Origin: Rhinolophus ferrumequinum
Taxonomy: Eukaryota > Chordata > Mammalia > Chiroptera > Rhinolophidae
Direction of reading: 5' to 3'
Assembly: GCF_004115265.2 (NCBI RefSeq)
Contig: NC_046295.1
Span: 72,621,008 to 72,685,007, forward strand
DNA length: 64,000 nucleotides
Position 1 is the first letter of the stretch, and each line of letters opens with the position of its first letter. The notes under the pieces are model-generated. The model did not search any database and was not told where the DNA came from. It saw only the letters and a program-made list of their open reading frames with translations. The position numbers were made by a program, and so were the translations under genes. Of this stretch, positions 46,365 to 60,029 are shown in pieces.

Positions 46365-48054
46365 TATACGTTTTCTATTTGAGACATTTTGTAATTATTC
46401 TCACTTCTATCTCTCCCTTTTGATTAAATATATATTTTGTTATTATATTCCCCATCTATTAACTTATTAATCATACATTATTATTATTTTATACTTTTCT
46501 GTAGAGGTTACTTCCTGCCTTCCCTTTAAATTTTTTAAAATGTAGTAACATATGCATAACATGAAATTGACCGATTTAACCATTTGAGGTATCAATTCAG
46601 CGGCATTTAGTACATTCATCACCACCATCTCATTCTAGGTCCCCTGAAGGAAACTCTGTGGGACAGCAACGCAATTGAGTACTTTGCAACTGTGAAAAAA
46701 CAGCAAAGTTATCTACGAATCAATATGGAGGGATTTCCAGGACATATTGTTAAATGGGAAAAAACACAATCTACAGCACACGACCTTTTGTGTACAAATG
46801 AAGGGGGAATAAAAAATATACATGTATTTGTCCATTTTACGTAAAAGAAACACAAGAAGAATAAATCAGAAACTAGTGAGACTGCTCTCCTACAGAAGGT
46901 GGGTGGGACTGGGTAGAAAAGATGGGGTGATGAGTACATTTGTTGGCATAGTTTTGATCATGTGACCTATTACCACCTAAATTAAGGAGAAGAGGTGGTG
47001 AATAAAGTAAAAGAGAAAAAAGAAAACAAGTGAACCTAAGTACATTGAAATCAATACCATGATTAGACTTAAGGGGAAACTAAAATAACTAAGCTAAGTT
47101 ATTCTTGAACCCAGATTTTGTCTACATGCTCTCACAATAAAATAAAAAACTCCTGGGAACAAAGCTTTGAGCTGCAGTTAGTGGGTCATTAGTAGTGGTA
47201 TTAATGTAGAAATAGGAATAGTGGTGTTCATGAGTGGGGATTAGGGAAAGATCCTTCTTACAGGAGAATGCAACTAATTAATGTATTAATAGAAGAAACG
47301 TTAGAATTAGAAAACCAGCATTTGGCCTCCACATTTGCGATAACTTTGTCACAGAAAAATCACCAGCGGATGTTAAACACAGTGGGTGAAATTATTTGAA
47401 GAAAAAAGGTAACTTGTATAGTCTCAAAATACCTACCCAAATGATACCTATTAATTTCAAGGTTAAAACAGTAACTTTACAGTAGAGAACCTGGCAGACA
47501 CCACTGTAGTCAATTGATCAAGGACAAGAAACACTAGTAAGTGCAAAAATTGGTGTCATGCCTTCTGATGATAAGCACTGTGGTACATCGGCCATAAATC
47601 TAAGCCTGAGTTATACATCCATACATCCATACAAACAAACATAGAGAAGGTAAACAGAGTAAAATGTTACCCATTAGGGAATCTGGGTGAAGCCTGCCCA
47701 GGAATTCTTATGTCATGTTTACAACTCAACTCTATCTTTAGAATCATTTCAAAATAAAAAGTTGAAAAGTCTTTTATGTCCCAGCTGGAACAATGCCAAA
47801 GAACACAGGCGTCCAGGTCACAGCTGGCATCAGGGACACCATTCCCTGAGACCCCAGACCTTTGGCTCTTGGACACACAGCTCCCCAAAGGACAGGAGGA
47901 AATTAGCCAGAAGCCTGGGGACTTTGTTTCAGTCCTCTCATTACTAATTAACTGTTATCTTTAGACTCACTTCTCTGGAGCTGGTTAAGGAACACGAAAG
48001 TTTGTTAGAAGCACTAGGGCCACAGATAGTCCTTTTCATCTGGATACTGAGTCC

Positions 48055-49012
48055 CTGAGAGAAGCTGAGGAGCTGGGCAACAGCCTGGAGCAGGTGTCTG
48101 AAGTCACCGACGATGAGTACAGGTCAGAGGAGCTGGAAATCTGCACCTGGTGATGGATCTGCTGTGGGCTTGTGGGTGGTGTATGAGACTCTGTGCTTGA
48201 GTGTGCATATGTGGTGTGTGTGTGTGTGTGTGTGTGTACTGTATGCCTGTGTATATGTCATTTGGTTGCTGTATATGTGTGTGTAACATATGTGACTCAC
48301 AGCCTGACTATTTCCTGAGTTACATCCAATCTGGACCCTGTTTCAGTGCGTGGAGACCAAGTTACCAGCCTCCCAGCGTGTGTGATTAGGGACTCCTGAC
48401 TCACACCCATGGTCATAAATTCTGCATCACAGCAGAGCGATGAGAGCTGAGCATCGGGAGTGAGAGTGTTGTCTCGCTGCTGGAGGAGAAGAGGCCGAAC
48501 TCACCAAGAACCGAGCTCAGAAGGGCTCAAACCTCAGCTCAGCAGTGTGTGCTAGTGCACGTGGGAGCTGTGTCTGTGAGTGACACACACGTGTGTGAGA
48601 GCAGGAATGTGTATTGTTTGCTGTTGCCTGTGTGTATGTTACCGTGGGTGCGTCACCATGTGCATGAGGTGTGGGTGGTGGTTTAGTGACTGCCTGTGAC
48701 TGAACAGGCTTCACTGCCCCAGCTGACTGTCTTCCCTGGGAAGGGGACGAGTCAGAAGGCACCTCTCAGTAACGGGACGGTGTGTGCTGTTCGTGCAGTG
48801 AGTGTGGCTGGATGTGCATGTCTGTTTTGGGGCATCTGATTTGCATCCATGACCTCAAGTATTTCCTTAAGGGCCCTCCTTCTGGGGCACCATTGGCTAA
48901 GATAACTGAACTCTAAGCAAGTCCCTGTTTCCTGAAACAGACCTGCTATCACTTTCATGTAGCTGAGTGTGAAGGAGTCATTCAGAATTTTGCAACCCTT
49001 TCCTTTCATTAA
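48055..49012 (+). repeat. GT-rich block, B copy leading to receptor 6
   Basis: As other B copies. GT run at about 48213-48236. Confidence 0.7.
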
Positions 49013-49765
49013 ATATCCCCACAAAAAGAAAGAAAGATAGAAAATGACAACAATAACAAAAAACTCTGTGCATCATGCTGTGTGAAGTTATTGGACCGAA
49101 TCGCCATCAAATAATGGTGAGAACTTGAGAAAGTTACTTAACTCTTTGGCCTCAGTTTCCACATGTTAAAAACGGAAAGAATTGCATTTGCCTTGTGAAT
49201 CTTACAGAGGGTCTTGGTAAAATTTCTTGTATAAATAGAAGTTAATGTATTTGAGAATTTTTTTCAGTTTGAAAGTTTATAAATATGAAGGAATGAAATT
49301 ATCTAGGCAGGGGACTAAGAAAATTTTGGACACCTTTGGGTCCTCACAACTCTGAAATAATGTATCATGGTTGGCCCCCCCCACAGAAGGGAGGTTTCCT
49401 ATGTATTGGTTAAGAACATGGGCTCTGATCACACAGACATACTGGACTGAACCCCATGTAGTAGCTAATATGTGGTAACATTTAATCTATAGAAAATACA
49501 TATATATGTGTGTGTGTATATATATATATACACACTATATACTATATACATCTATAGACAATATACTATATACTATATACATCTATAGACAGTACATATC
49601 AATTTATATATATCTCATATATTATAGATACAGATATACGTGTATGTGTGTTGGTGCCATCTTCCCCTACTGTTGTGTTCCTATGGAATTTTTGTCATTT
49701 CTGTTCCAAAATCTTAAACCTAAATAGGTCAAAGAACACAAATTCTTAGTGCAGCTGTGAAGAGG

Positions 49766-50454
49766 TGCCCTGTCCAGCACGATGAGGGTTGTGGGGAGCG
49801 AGGAGGGTAGCGCAGGATTAGAAAAGACAGTAGCCATGAATAGAGTTTAAGTGCCAGGGCCAAGGGACCTGCAAGCTTCAAAGCCTGGGCTGTGGGCTGT
49901 GGTGCCTAATCGGGCCTCTGCATCAGCTTTATTAGTTAGGTGGGGAAGCAAAGGAGATAAGCTTGTCAATCTCAAAGATCTGTGAATTCCACACACTACA
50001 ATAGGAAACTGATTCAAGCCAATCACCCTTACCTGCAGGCAGCTGCACCACACGTCTCAGGGTGTCTGTACTTCCCCAATGGACAAAAACCTATATGCAT
50101 ATGAATAGATGGAGAGCACATCATTGAATCTCTTCCCTTGCAGGTTTTGGGAAGGAATGCAGCCATAGGCAGATGCTTTCCTTAGCCTGGGGAAGGTGGG
50201 GGGCTGTGCCCCACTCTAGGAACCCCCCTGAGTTTTCCTGTTGGTCCCCACTTGACTGTGCCTGTCTGAGGTTGCGTTCCACGTGGAAATCGTACCCGTC
50301 TTTGACTGTCCAGTCATCTTTGGGGCCCAAACAGGAGACATAAGGTGCAAACACAAAGGTGTAGCAAAGTCCCTGAAAGGATCCGGCTCACAGACTCTCC
50401 TTTCTTTGGGGACAAGTACAAGGAGACAGACAGGTAGACTGCTGCCTGGCGACA
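49766..50454 (-). mobile_element. Solo LTR of an endogenous retrovirus, unit 6
   Basis: Same element and same site as at 32734 (TG...CA ends, aagagg duplications at 49760-49765 and 50455-50460), about 760 bp before receptor 6. Shared position shows it was copied with the unit, not inserted anew. The neighbouring compound L1 of units 4 and 7 is missing here. Confidence 0.85.
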
Positions 50455-50624
50455 AAGAGGTTTTAAATCTGGGAAGTAAGGCTGATGTGTGCATTAAGTT
50501 ATAAAACGTAGGTAAAGTTCTAGCCCAGACCAACTGTTTCACCAAAAGCTCAGCATTATTAGGAAAGACAGTTTGAGGACGATTCTGATTTGGGCGCTAT
50601 TCTGGCTTCAAGAGGCTTTGACTG

Positions 50625-51217
50625 GCCCCCATTTCTAGTGTCCCTGAGTTCACAGCTGTAGGTCAGCGGGACGCGGCAGCTTCACAGGAGTGTGACAACG
50701 CGCTAAAGCGCCTCAGCACCGGGGTCTCACGTGTTTCTTAAGGCAGAAGAAACAACTAGTACCAGTTTGCCGAGGCTCATCCACTATTTCTGCCACAGTG
50801 GAACTGTTATGGTTTTGGCTCTGGCCTGGGCAGAAATGGTCTCTCTATGCTCATCATTTTCTACACGCACAGAGGGCAGGGACCTTCCTTTCTTGTTCAC
50901 TGCTGCACCTCAGTCCTGGTAGAGGTCCTGACACAGACTCGAGGTTCCATAAATAATGGCTGAAGGAACTCTGAACGCCCTCCTTGTTTCTGGCCCCATG
51001 ACGTCTTGTTGGCTGATTAGGGTGGTGGATGTTTTCCAGGAGCCAGACTGGGATGGAGCAAAGGCACCTGTGTCCACAGTAGTGAGGAATTAACAGGAGT
51101 GGACTTACAAGTTCATGGTTTTCCCAGAGCAGGACTACGAGATGTGATGGTCCTGTCATCCTTTCTAGGTTCCTGAGATTCCCAAACCTCCTCCATCCCC
51201 AGCAGACACAGGGCAGC
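50625..51217 (+). promoter_or_regulatory. Upstream region of receptor 6 with splice acceptor
   Basis: L2 remnant at about 50872-50958. Acceptor AG at 51167-51168, 49 bases before the ATG. Several one-base insertions and losses against other copies. Confidence 0.45.
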
Positions 51218-52143
51218 ATGAGGCCTGAGAACCAGAGCAGCGTGTCCCACTTCCTCCTGCGGGGGCTCCCCATCCGGCCCGAGCAGCAGGGCGCGTTCTT
51301 CGCCCTGTTCCTGGCATGTACCTGACCACGGTGCTGGGGAACCTGCTCCTTATCCTGCTCATCAGGCTGGACGCTCGCCTGCACACGCCCATGTACTTCT
51401 TCCTCAGCCACTTGGCCTGCTCTGACGTTGCTGTTTCATCTGTCACCGTCCCTAAGATGCTCATGGACATGCTGACTCAGGACCAATCCATCCCCTATGC
51501 AGGGTGCATTTTTCAGTTGTATTTTTCATAGTTTTTGGTGCTTTTGACAATCTCCTTCTAGCAGTGATGGCGTATGACAGGTACGTGGCCGTCTGTCACC
51601 CTCTACACTACCCCAGCATCATGAGGGAGGAGCTGTGTGTGACGCTGGTGGCTGGCACCTGGGTTGTCTCCTTTGTCCATGCCCTCTTGCACACCCTCCT
51701 CTTGGTCCGACTGTCCTTCTGCGCTGACAGTACCATCAACCACTTTTTCTGTGCCTCACTGTGCTCCTGAAGCTGAGCTGCTCGGACATCCCGTCAATGA
51801 GCTGGTCTCTTCACTGAGGGAGGAATACTTTTCATCTTGCCTTTGGGGAGTGTCTTAGCTCCTATATCTGTATAGGGACTATCATCCTGAGGGTCCCTAC
51901 CACAAAGAGACTCTTGAAAGCCTTTTCTACCTGTGGCTCCCATCTCTTTGTGGTATCGTTTTATTACGGGACTCTCGCAAGCGTTTACTTTTTCTCTTCA
52001 TCGTGGGACTCCAAAGACATAATTGCTTCAGTCATGTACACAGCAGTTACACCCATGCTGAATCCCTTCATCTATAGCCTGAGGAACAGAGACATAAAAC
52101 AGGCCCTACGTGTGTTTGTCAATAGGACTAACTTCTTCAGTGA
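51218..52143 (+). pseudogene. OR1J-like: Olfactory receptor, OR1J subfamily (copy 6), disrupted or mis-assembled
   Basis: A recognisable receptor from MRPENQSS to PMLNPFIYSLRN. The frame is lost early near 51315 ('ctggcatgtacctg' for 'ctggccatgtacctg') and again near 51527, 51753, 51790, 51808, 51858 and 52139. All are single-base losses. As in copy 4, substitutions are very few and the surrounding DNA has the same indel pattern. The frame loss at the very end removes the usual final Lys and reads into the flank. It carries A109 and the HFFC form at 176-179, so it is not a simple duplicate of copy 5 or 7. True pseudogene and consensus error are both open. Confidence 0.8.
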
Positions 52144-53110
52144 CAATCACTAAATCCTCACATCGCAGTCATGAGCACAGAGAGCTATCTCTCCTAAGAT
52201 GATTGCGAGGTCGACATCTCCATATAACTTCAATAGAACATGCATTCTGCTGTCATATGTAGTGCTGTGAATATGTCAACTAGGACAAGTTTGCTACTTG
52301 GATTGGTGATAATTCTGTATCCCTAATTAATGTTGTTGCCTATTCATCTCTTTTGAAATATGTGCAAAACCCTATGCAAACATGTCACAATTAAAATTTG
52401 GATTTGTCTTTTTCTCCTTGTAATATGTCAATTTTTGCTTATATTTTGTTTATAGTATGTTATTCAGGACACACCGATTTGGCGTCACAATATTGCAGTG
52501 GTGAGCTGAAGCTGGCTTTCATTGGCTTTGAACTGATTGTGTGCCTGTCTCTGCAACTCACATTCAATGACGTCATGTTTGTAGACTGAAATCATCCACG
52601 ATAAGAATAATTACAATGGACTTGGGCAGTAACTACAATGCCCAAGGGACATGGGCAAGTGCTACAAAGCAAGGCTTGTAAAAAAAGCAAAAAAAAAAAA
52701 AAAAAAACTGAGAAGTTTAAAAAATACATTTAGCAGCACACCACTGCATTTATAATTAGAAAATATTTTCTTATTATCACTAGCAATGGGTCCTAAATGA
52801 AACTTTCATCTATTTCTTCTGATAGTAGTATAGAAAGTTGATATCTTTATCTACATCTATAGATACTAGTATAGTATAGACAGTAAAGATGCAAGTTTCT
52901 TGTGACTAGTATGTGCAAAATATTCCTTTTCCATTATTTTACTTTAAACCTTTCTACGTCCTTATATCTGTGAGGTGTCCACTGTTAATAGTGAAAAGGC
53001 GGATTTTGATGTTTTTATGTAATCAACAATTATTATATTTCTGGAGAATTTAATCTACTAACATTGAATGCAATCATGATATATTTTAATTTATATTTTC
53101 AATATTACTA

Positions 53111-53347
53111 CTGTGTTTCCCCGAAAATAAGACCTAGCCGGACCATCAGCTCTAATGCACCTTTTGGAGCAATAATTAATATAAGGCCTGGTATTATATT
53201 CTATTATATAACATTATATTGTATTTTATTATATAAGACCCGATCTTATATTATATTAAAATAAGATCGGGTCTTATATTAATATTTGCTCCAAAAGATG
53301 CATTAGAGGTGATGGTCCAGCTAGGTCTTATTTTTGGTGAAATACCG
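53111..53347. mobile_element. Mariner-type MITE, unit 6
   Basis: Better preserved ends than in units 3-5 and 7 (ctgtgtttccccgaaaataa), closer to the unit 2 copy. TA at 53348-53349. Confidence 0.8.
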
Positions 53348-53974
53348 TATATATTTTCTATTTGAGACATTTTCATAATTATTCTCACTTCTATCTCTCC
53401 CTTTTGATTAAATATATATTTTGTTATTATATTCCCCATCTATTAACTTATTAATCATACATTATTATTTTATGACTTTTCAGTGCTTTGTGTAGTGATT
53501 ACTTCTTGCTTCCTCTTTAAATTTTTTAAAATGTAGTATAATATGCATAACATTGGTCTTTTTAACCATTTGAGGTATCAATTCAGCGGCATTTAGTACA
53601 TTCATCACCACCATCTCATTCTAGGTCCCCTGAAGGAAACTCTGTGGGACATCAACGCAATTGAGTACTTTGCAACTGTGAAAAAAACAGCAAAGATAAC
53701 TATGAATCAATATAGAGGGATTTCAAGGACATATTGTGAAATGGAAAAATATGCAATCTATAGCATGCTACCTTTTGTGTAACAATGAAGGGGAAATAAA
53801 AAATATACATGTATTCGTCCATTTTATGTAAAAGAAACACAAGAAGAATAAATCAGAAACTAGTGAGACTACTGTCCTACAGGAGGTAGGTGGGAATAAG
53901 TAGAAAAGACGAGCAGATGAGCACATTTATTTGTATAGGGCCACATTAGTTCTTCTATTTGTCTGGATACTGAG

Positions 53975-54134
53975 TCTCCTGAAGAGAAGCTGAGGAGCTG
54001 GGCAGCAGCCTGGAGCAGGTGTCTGAACTCACCGATGATGAGTACAGGTCAGAGAGCTGGAAATCTGCACCTGGCGATGGATCTGCCTGTGGGCTTGTGG
54101 GTGGTGTATGAGACTCTGTGCTCGTGAGTGTGCT

Positions 54135-54166
<32 letters not shown>

Positions 54167-54935
54167 GTATGCCTGTGTACATGTCAGTTGGTGGCTGCAT
54201 GTATGTGTGTGTACTACATATGTGACTCACAGCCTGACTATTTCCTGGACTTACATCCAGTCGGGACCCTGTTTCAGTGCGTGGAGACCAAGTTACCAGC
54301 CTCCCAGCGTGTGATTAGGGACTCCTGACTCACACCCATGGTCATAAATTTCTGCATCACAGCTGAGGGATGAGAGCTGAGCATCGGGAGTGAGACTGTT
54401 GTCTCGCTGCTGGAGGAGAATAAGCCCGATCTCACCAAGGAACCGAGCTCAGAAGGGCTCAAACCTCAGCTCAGCAGTGTGTGTTAGTGCATGTGGGAGC
54501 TGTGTCTGTGAGTGACACACGTGTGTGAGAGCAGGAATGTGTATTGTTTGCTGTTGCCTGTGTGTATGTTCCCGTGGGTACATTACCACGTGCATGAGGT
54601 GTGGGTGGTGGCTTAGTGACTGCCTTTGACAGACAGGCTTCACTGCCCCAGCTGACTGTCTTCCCTGGGAAGGGGACGGGTCAGACGGCACCTCTCAGTA
54701 ATGGGACGGTGTGTGCTTTGGTGCAGTGAGTGTGGCTGGGTGTGCATGTGTGTTTTGGGGCATCTGATTTGCATCCATGACCTCAAGTATTTCCTTAAGG
54801 GCCCTCCTTCTGGGGCACCATTGGCTGAGATAACTGAACTCTAAGCAAGTCCCTGTTTCCTGAAACAGACCTGCTATCACTTTCATGTAGCTGAGTGTGA
54901 AGGAGTCATTCAGAATTTTGCAACCCTTTACTTTC
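53975..54935 (+). repeat. GT-rich block, A copy of unit 6
   Basis: Same deletion junction. GT run 54135-54162 longer than in the other A copies of units 3 to 5. Confidence 0.75.
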
Positions 54936-55091
54936 ATGTTATATTATGTTATGTTATGTTATGTTATGTTATGTTATGTTATATAAGTCCCGGTCTTATA
55001 TTAAAATAAGACCACGTCTTATATTAAATTTTGCTCCAAAAGATGAATTACAGCTGATGGTCCAACTAGGTCTTATTTTAGGGAAACACGG
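54936..55091. mobile_element. Right half of MITE with (ATGTT)n, unit 6
   Basis: Junction copy. The first repeats are 'atgttatattatgtt', slightly different from other units. Confidence 0.8.
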
Positions 55092-56774
55092 TATACGTTT
55101 TCTATTTGAGACATTTTCGTAATTATTCTCACTTCTTCTCTCTCTCCCTTTTGATTAAATATATATTTTGTTATTATATTCCCCATCTATTAACTTATTA
55201 ATCATACATTATTATTATTTTATACTTTTCTGTAGAGGTTACTTCCTGCCTTCCCTTTAAATTTTTTAAAATGTAGTAACATATGCATAACATGAAATTG
55301 ACCGATTTAACCATTTGAGGTATCAATTCAGTGGCATTTAGTACATTCATCACCACCATCTCATTCTAGGTCCCCTGAAGGAAACTCTGTGGGACAGCAA
55401 CGCACTTGAGTACTTTGCAACTGTGAAAAAAACAGCAAAGATATCTACGAATCAATATGGAGGGATTTCCAGGACATATTGTTAAATGGGAAAAAACAAA
55501 TCTACATCACACGACCTTTTGTGTATAAATGAAGGGGGAATAAAAAATATACATGTATTCGTCCATTTTACGTAAAAGAAACACAAGAAGAATAAATCAG
55601 AAACTCGTGAGACTGCTCTCCTACAGGAGGTGGGTGGGACTGGGTAGAAAAGATGGGGTGATGAGTACATTTGTTGGCATAGTTTTGATCATGTGACCTA
55701 TTACCACCTAAATTAAGGAGAAGAGGTGGTGAATAAAGTAAAAGAGAATAAAAGAAAACAAGTGAACCTAAGTACATTGAAAATCAATACCATTATTAGA
55801 CTTAAGGGGAAACTAAAATAACTAAGCTAAGTTATTCTTGAACCCAGATTTTGTCTACATGCTCTCACAATAAAATAAAAAACTCCTGGGAACAAAGCTT
55901 TGAGCTGCAGTTAGTGGGTCATTAGTAGTGGTATTAATGTAGAAATAGGAATAGTGGTGTTCATGAGTGGGGATTAGGATCTTCTTACAGGAGAATGCAA
56001 CTAATAATGTATTAATAGAAGAAACGTTAGAATTAGAAAACCAGCATTTGGCCTCCACATTTGCGATAACTTTGTCACACAAAAATCACCAGTGGATGTT
56101 AAACACAGTGGGTGAATTATTAAAGAAAAAGGTAACTTGTATAGTCTCAAAATACCTACCCAAATGATACCTATTAATTTCAAGGTTAAAACAGTAACTT
56201 TACAGTAGAGAACCTGGCAGACACCACTGTAGTCAATTGATCAAGGACAAGAAACACTAGTAAGTGCAAAAATTGGTGTCATGCCTTCTGATGATAAGCA
56301 CTGTGGTACATCGGCCATAAATCTAAGCCTGAGTTATACATCCATACATCCATACAAACAAACATAGAGAAGGTAAACAGAGTAAAATGTTACCCATTAG
56401 GGAATCTGGGTGAAGCCTGCCCAGGAATTCTTCATGTCATGTTTACAACTCAACTCTATCTTTAGAATCATTTCAAAATAAAAGTTGAAAAGTCTTTTAT
56501 GTCCCAGCTGGAACAATGCCAAAGAACACAGGCGTCCAGGTCACAGCTGGCATCAGGGACACCATTTCCTGGGACCCCAGATCTTTGGCTCTTGGACACG
56601 CAGCTCCCCAAAGGACAGGAAGAAATTAGCCAGAAGCCTGGGGACTTTGTTTCAGTCCTCTCATTACTAATTAACTGTTCTTTAGACACTTCTCTGGAGC
56701 TGGTTAAGGAACACGAAAGTTTGTTAGAAGCACTAGGGCCACAGATAGTCCTTTTCATCTGGATACTGAGTCTC

Positions 56775-56930
56775 CTGGAGAGAAGCTGAGGAGCTGGGCA
56801 GCAGCCTACAGCAGGTGTCTGAACTCACCGATGATGAGTACAGGTCAGAGGAGCTGGAAATCTGCACTGGTGATGGATCTGCCTGTGGGCTCGTGGGTGG
56901 TGTATGAGACTCTTTGCTCATGAGTGTGCT

Positions 56931-56962
<32 letters not shown>

Positions 56963-57730
56963 GTATGCCTGTGTATATGTCATTTGGTTGCTGCATGTAT
57001 GTGTGTGTACTACATATGTGACTCACAGCCTGACTATTTCCTGAGTTACATCCAATCTGGACCCTGTTTCAGTGCGTGGAGACCAAGTTACTAGCCTCCC
57101 AGCGTGTGATTAGGGACTCCTGACTCACACCCTTGATCATAAATTTCTGCACCACAGCTGAGCGATGAGGCAAAGCATCGGGAGTGAGGGTGTTGTCTCG
57201 CTGCTGGAGGAGAAGAGGTTCGAACTCACCAAGGAACCGAGCTCAGAAGGGCTCAAACCTCAGCTCAGCAGTGTGTGCTAGTGCACGTGGGAGCTGTGTC
57301 TGTGAGTGACACACGTGTGAGAGCAGGAATGTGTATTGTTTGCTGTTGCCTGTGTGTATGTCACCGTGGGTCGTTACCACGTGCATGAGGTGTGGGTGGT
57401 GATTTAGTGACTACTGTGACTGAAACAGGCTTCTCTGCCCCAGCTGACTGTCTTCCCTGGGAAGGGACGGGTCAGAAGGCACCTCTCAGTAATGGGAGGG
57501 TGTCTGCTTTGGTGCAGTGAGTGTGGCTGCGTGTGCATGTGTGTTTTGGGGCATCTGATTTGCATCCATGACCTCAAGTATTTCCTTAAGGGCCCTCCCT
57601 TGTGGGGCACATTGGCTGAGATAACTGAACTCTAAGCAAGTCCCTGTTTCCTGAAATACACCTGCTATCACTTTCATGTAGCTGAGTGTGAAGGAGTCAT
57701 TCAGAATTTTGCAACCCTTTCCTTTCATTA
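56775..57730 (+). repeat. GT-rich block, B copy leading to receptor 7
   Basis: As other B copies. GT run at about 56932-56958. After it the text 'gatagaaaatgacaac' groups with unit 6. Confidence 0.7.
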
Positions 57731-58209
57731 AATATCCCCACAAAAAGAAAGAAAGATAGAAAATGACAACAATAACAACAAAACTCTGTGCATCATGTTG
57801 TGTGAAGTTATTGGACCGAATCGCCATCAAATAATGGTGAGAACTTGAGAAAGTTACTTAACTCTTTGGCCTCAGTTTCCACATGTATAAAAAAGGAAAG
57901 AATTGCATTTGCCTTGTGGATCTTACAAAGGGTCTTGGTAAATATTTCTTGTATAAATAGAAGTTAATGTATTTGAGAATTTTTTTCAGTTTTAAAGTTT
58001 ATAAATATGAAGGAATGAAATTATCTAGGCAGGGGACTAAGAAAATTTTGGACACCTTTGGGTCCTCACAACTCTGAAATAATGTACTGTGCTTGGCCCC
58101 CGCTAACCAACAGAAGGGAGGTTTCCTGTGTATTGGTTAAAAACATGGGCTCTGATCACACAGACGTACTGGACTGAACCCCATGGAGTAGCTAATACGT
58201 GGTAACTTT

Positions 58210-58868
58210 TTTTTTTTTTTAGGGTTGAACTTGAAACATTTATGTATTTAATTTATTATTTATTTATTTATTTTGTATTAGTTTTCAGGTGTACAAAACA
58301 ATGTAATAGTAAACATTTATCATTTATATCCCTCACACAGTGATAACTCCCTTCCCCCATCTACCACCCTCTGACATCTCATACAACCATAACATTTCCA
58401 TTGCCTCTATCCCTAATGCTGTACTCCGCTTCTTGTATATATATAAAATTGTAGTTAACATTCATTATTGTTCAGCTTCAGCTTCAGGTGTACAGTGCAG
58501 TGATCAGGCATCTACAGAAACAGTCTCAGGGACACAGAGGAAAAACTGAGGGCCGCTAGATGGGAGGGAGAGGCGGGGATAAGGGGGAAGGTGAGTGGAC
58601 TAGAAAACACAATCAGTACCCACAAGACTACCACGGGGATACAAAAGTCAATTTGGGGAATGTAATCAATAATGTTGTAAAGACTTTTTTTTTTTTAATT
58701 CTATTTTTTAAATTTATTGGGGTGACAATTGTTAGTAAAATTACATAGATTCAGGTGTGCAATTCTGTATCACATCATCCATAAATTACACTGTGTGTTC
58801 ACCACCCAGAGTCAGTTCCCCTTCCATCACCATATATTTGATCCCCCTTACCCTCATCTCCCACCCCC
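58210..58868 (-). mobile_element. Compound L1 insertion with inverted segment, unit 7
   Basis: Same site, duplications (cgtggtaacttt at 58198-58209 and 58869-58880) and internal order as the element at 31774. One insertion event copied by duplication or conversion. Confidence 0.8.
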
Positions 58869-58897
58869 CGTGGTAACTTTTAATCTACAGAAAATAC

Positions 58898-58943
<46 letters not shown>

Positions 58944-59173
58944 TATATACTATGTACATCTATAGACAATATACTATATACTATATACATCTATAGACAA
59001 TACATATCAATTTATATATATCTCATATATTATAGATACAGATATATATGTGTTTGTGTTGGTGTCATTCTTCCCCTACTGTTGTGTGCCTATGGAATTT
59101 TTGTCATTCTGTTCCAATATCTTAAACCTAAATAGGTCAAAGAACACAAATTCTTAGTGCAGCTGTGAAGAGG

Positions 59174-59860
59174 TGCCGCGTCCAGCACGATGAGGGTTGT
59201 GGGGAGCGAGGAGGGCAGCGCAGGGTTAAGAAAAGACAGTAGCCATGAATAGAGTTTAAGTGCCAGGGCCAAGGGACCGGCAGCCTCAAAGACTGGGCTG
59301 TGGGCTGTGGTGCCTAATCGGGCCTCTACATCAGCTTTATTAGTTAGGTGGGGAAGCAAAGGAGATAAAGCTTGTCAATCTCAAGATCTGTGAATTCCAC
59401 ACACTACAATAGGAAACTGATTCAAGCCAATCACCCTTACCTGCAGGCAGCTGCACCACAAGTCTCAGGGTGTCTGTACTTCCCCAATGGACAAAACCTA
59501 GATGCATATGAATAGATGGAGAGCACATCATTGAATCTCTTCCCTTGCAGGTTTTGGGAAGGAATGCAGCCACAGGCAGAGGCTTTCCTTAGCCTGGGGA
59601 AGGTGGGGGGCTGTGCCCACCTCTACGAACCCCCTGGGTTCTCCTGTTGGTCCCCACTCTACTGTGCCTGTCTGAGGTTGCTTTCCACGTGGAAAATCGT
59701 ACCCGTCTTTGACTCTCCAGTCTTCTTTGGGCCAAACAGGGAGACATAAGATACAAACACAAAGGTGTAGCAAAGTCCCTGAAAGGATCCGTCTCACAGA
59801 CTCTCCTTTCTTTGGGGACAAGTACAAGGAGACAGATAGGTAGACTGCTGCGTGGCGACA
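59174..59860 (-). mobile_element. Solo LTR of an endogenous retrovirus, unit 7
   Basis: Third copy of the same LTR insertion (aagagg duplications at 59168-59173 and 59861-59866), about 757 bp before receptor 7. Very close to the copy at 32734, more so than to that at 49766. Confidence 0.85.
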
Positions 59861-60029
59861 AAGAGGTTTTAAATCTGGGAATGTAAGGCTGATGTGTGCA
59901 TTTAGTTAGAAAATGTAGGTAAAGTTCTAGCCCAGACCCAACTGTTCACCAAAAGCTCAGCATTATTAGGAAAGACAGTTTGAGGACGATTCTGATTTGG
60001 GAGCTATTCTGGCTTCAAGAGGCTTTGAC

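Larger units (their letters stand above)
39456..47757 (+). repeat. Array unit 5 (receptor 5)
   Basis: B-type GT-rich block, private L1 end at 41681, receptor at 42475, MITE, A block, MITE half, flank. Unlike units 4, 6 and 7 it has neither solo LTR nor compound L1, although it sits between units that do. Confidence 0.8.
47758..56490 (+). repeat. Array unit 6 (receptor 6), indel-rich to about 52.7 kb
   Basis: B-type GT-rich block, solo LTR without compound L1, broken receptor at 51218, MITE, A block, MITE half, flank. From about 47.7 to 52.7 kb there are frequent one-base differences of indel type against sister units. The text after that matches them cleanly. Confidence 0.75.
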
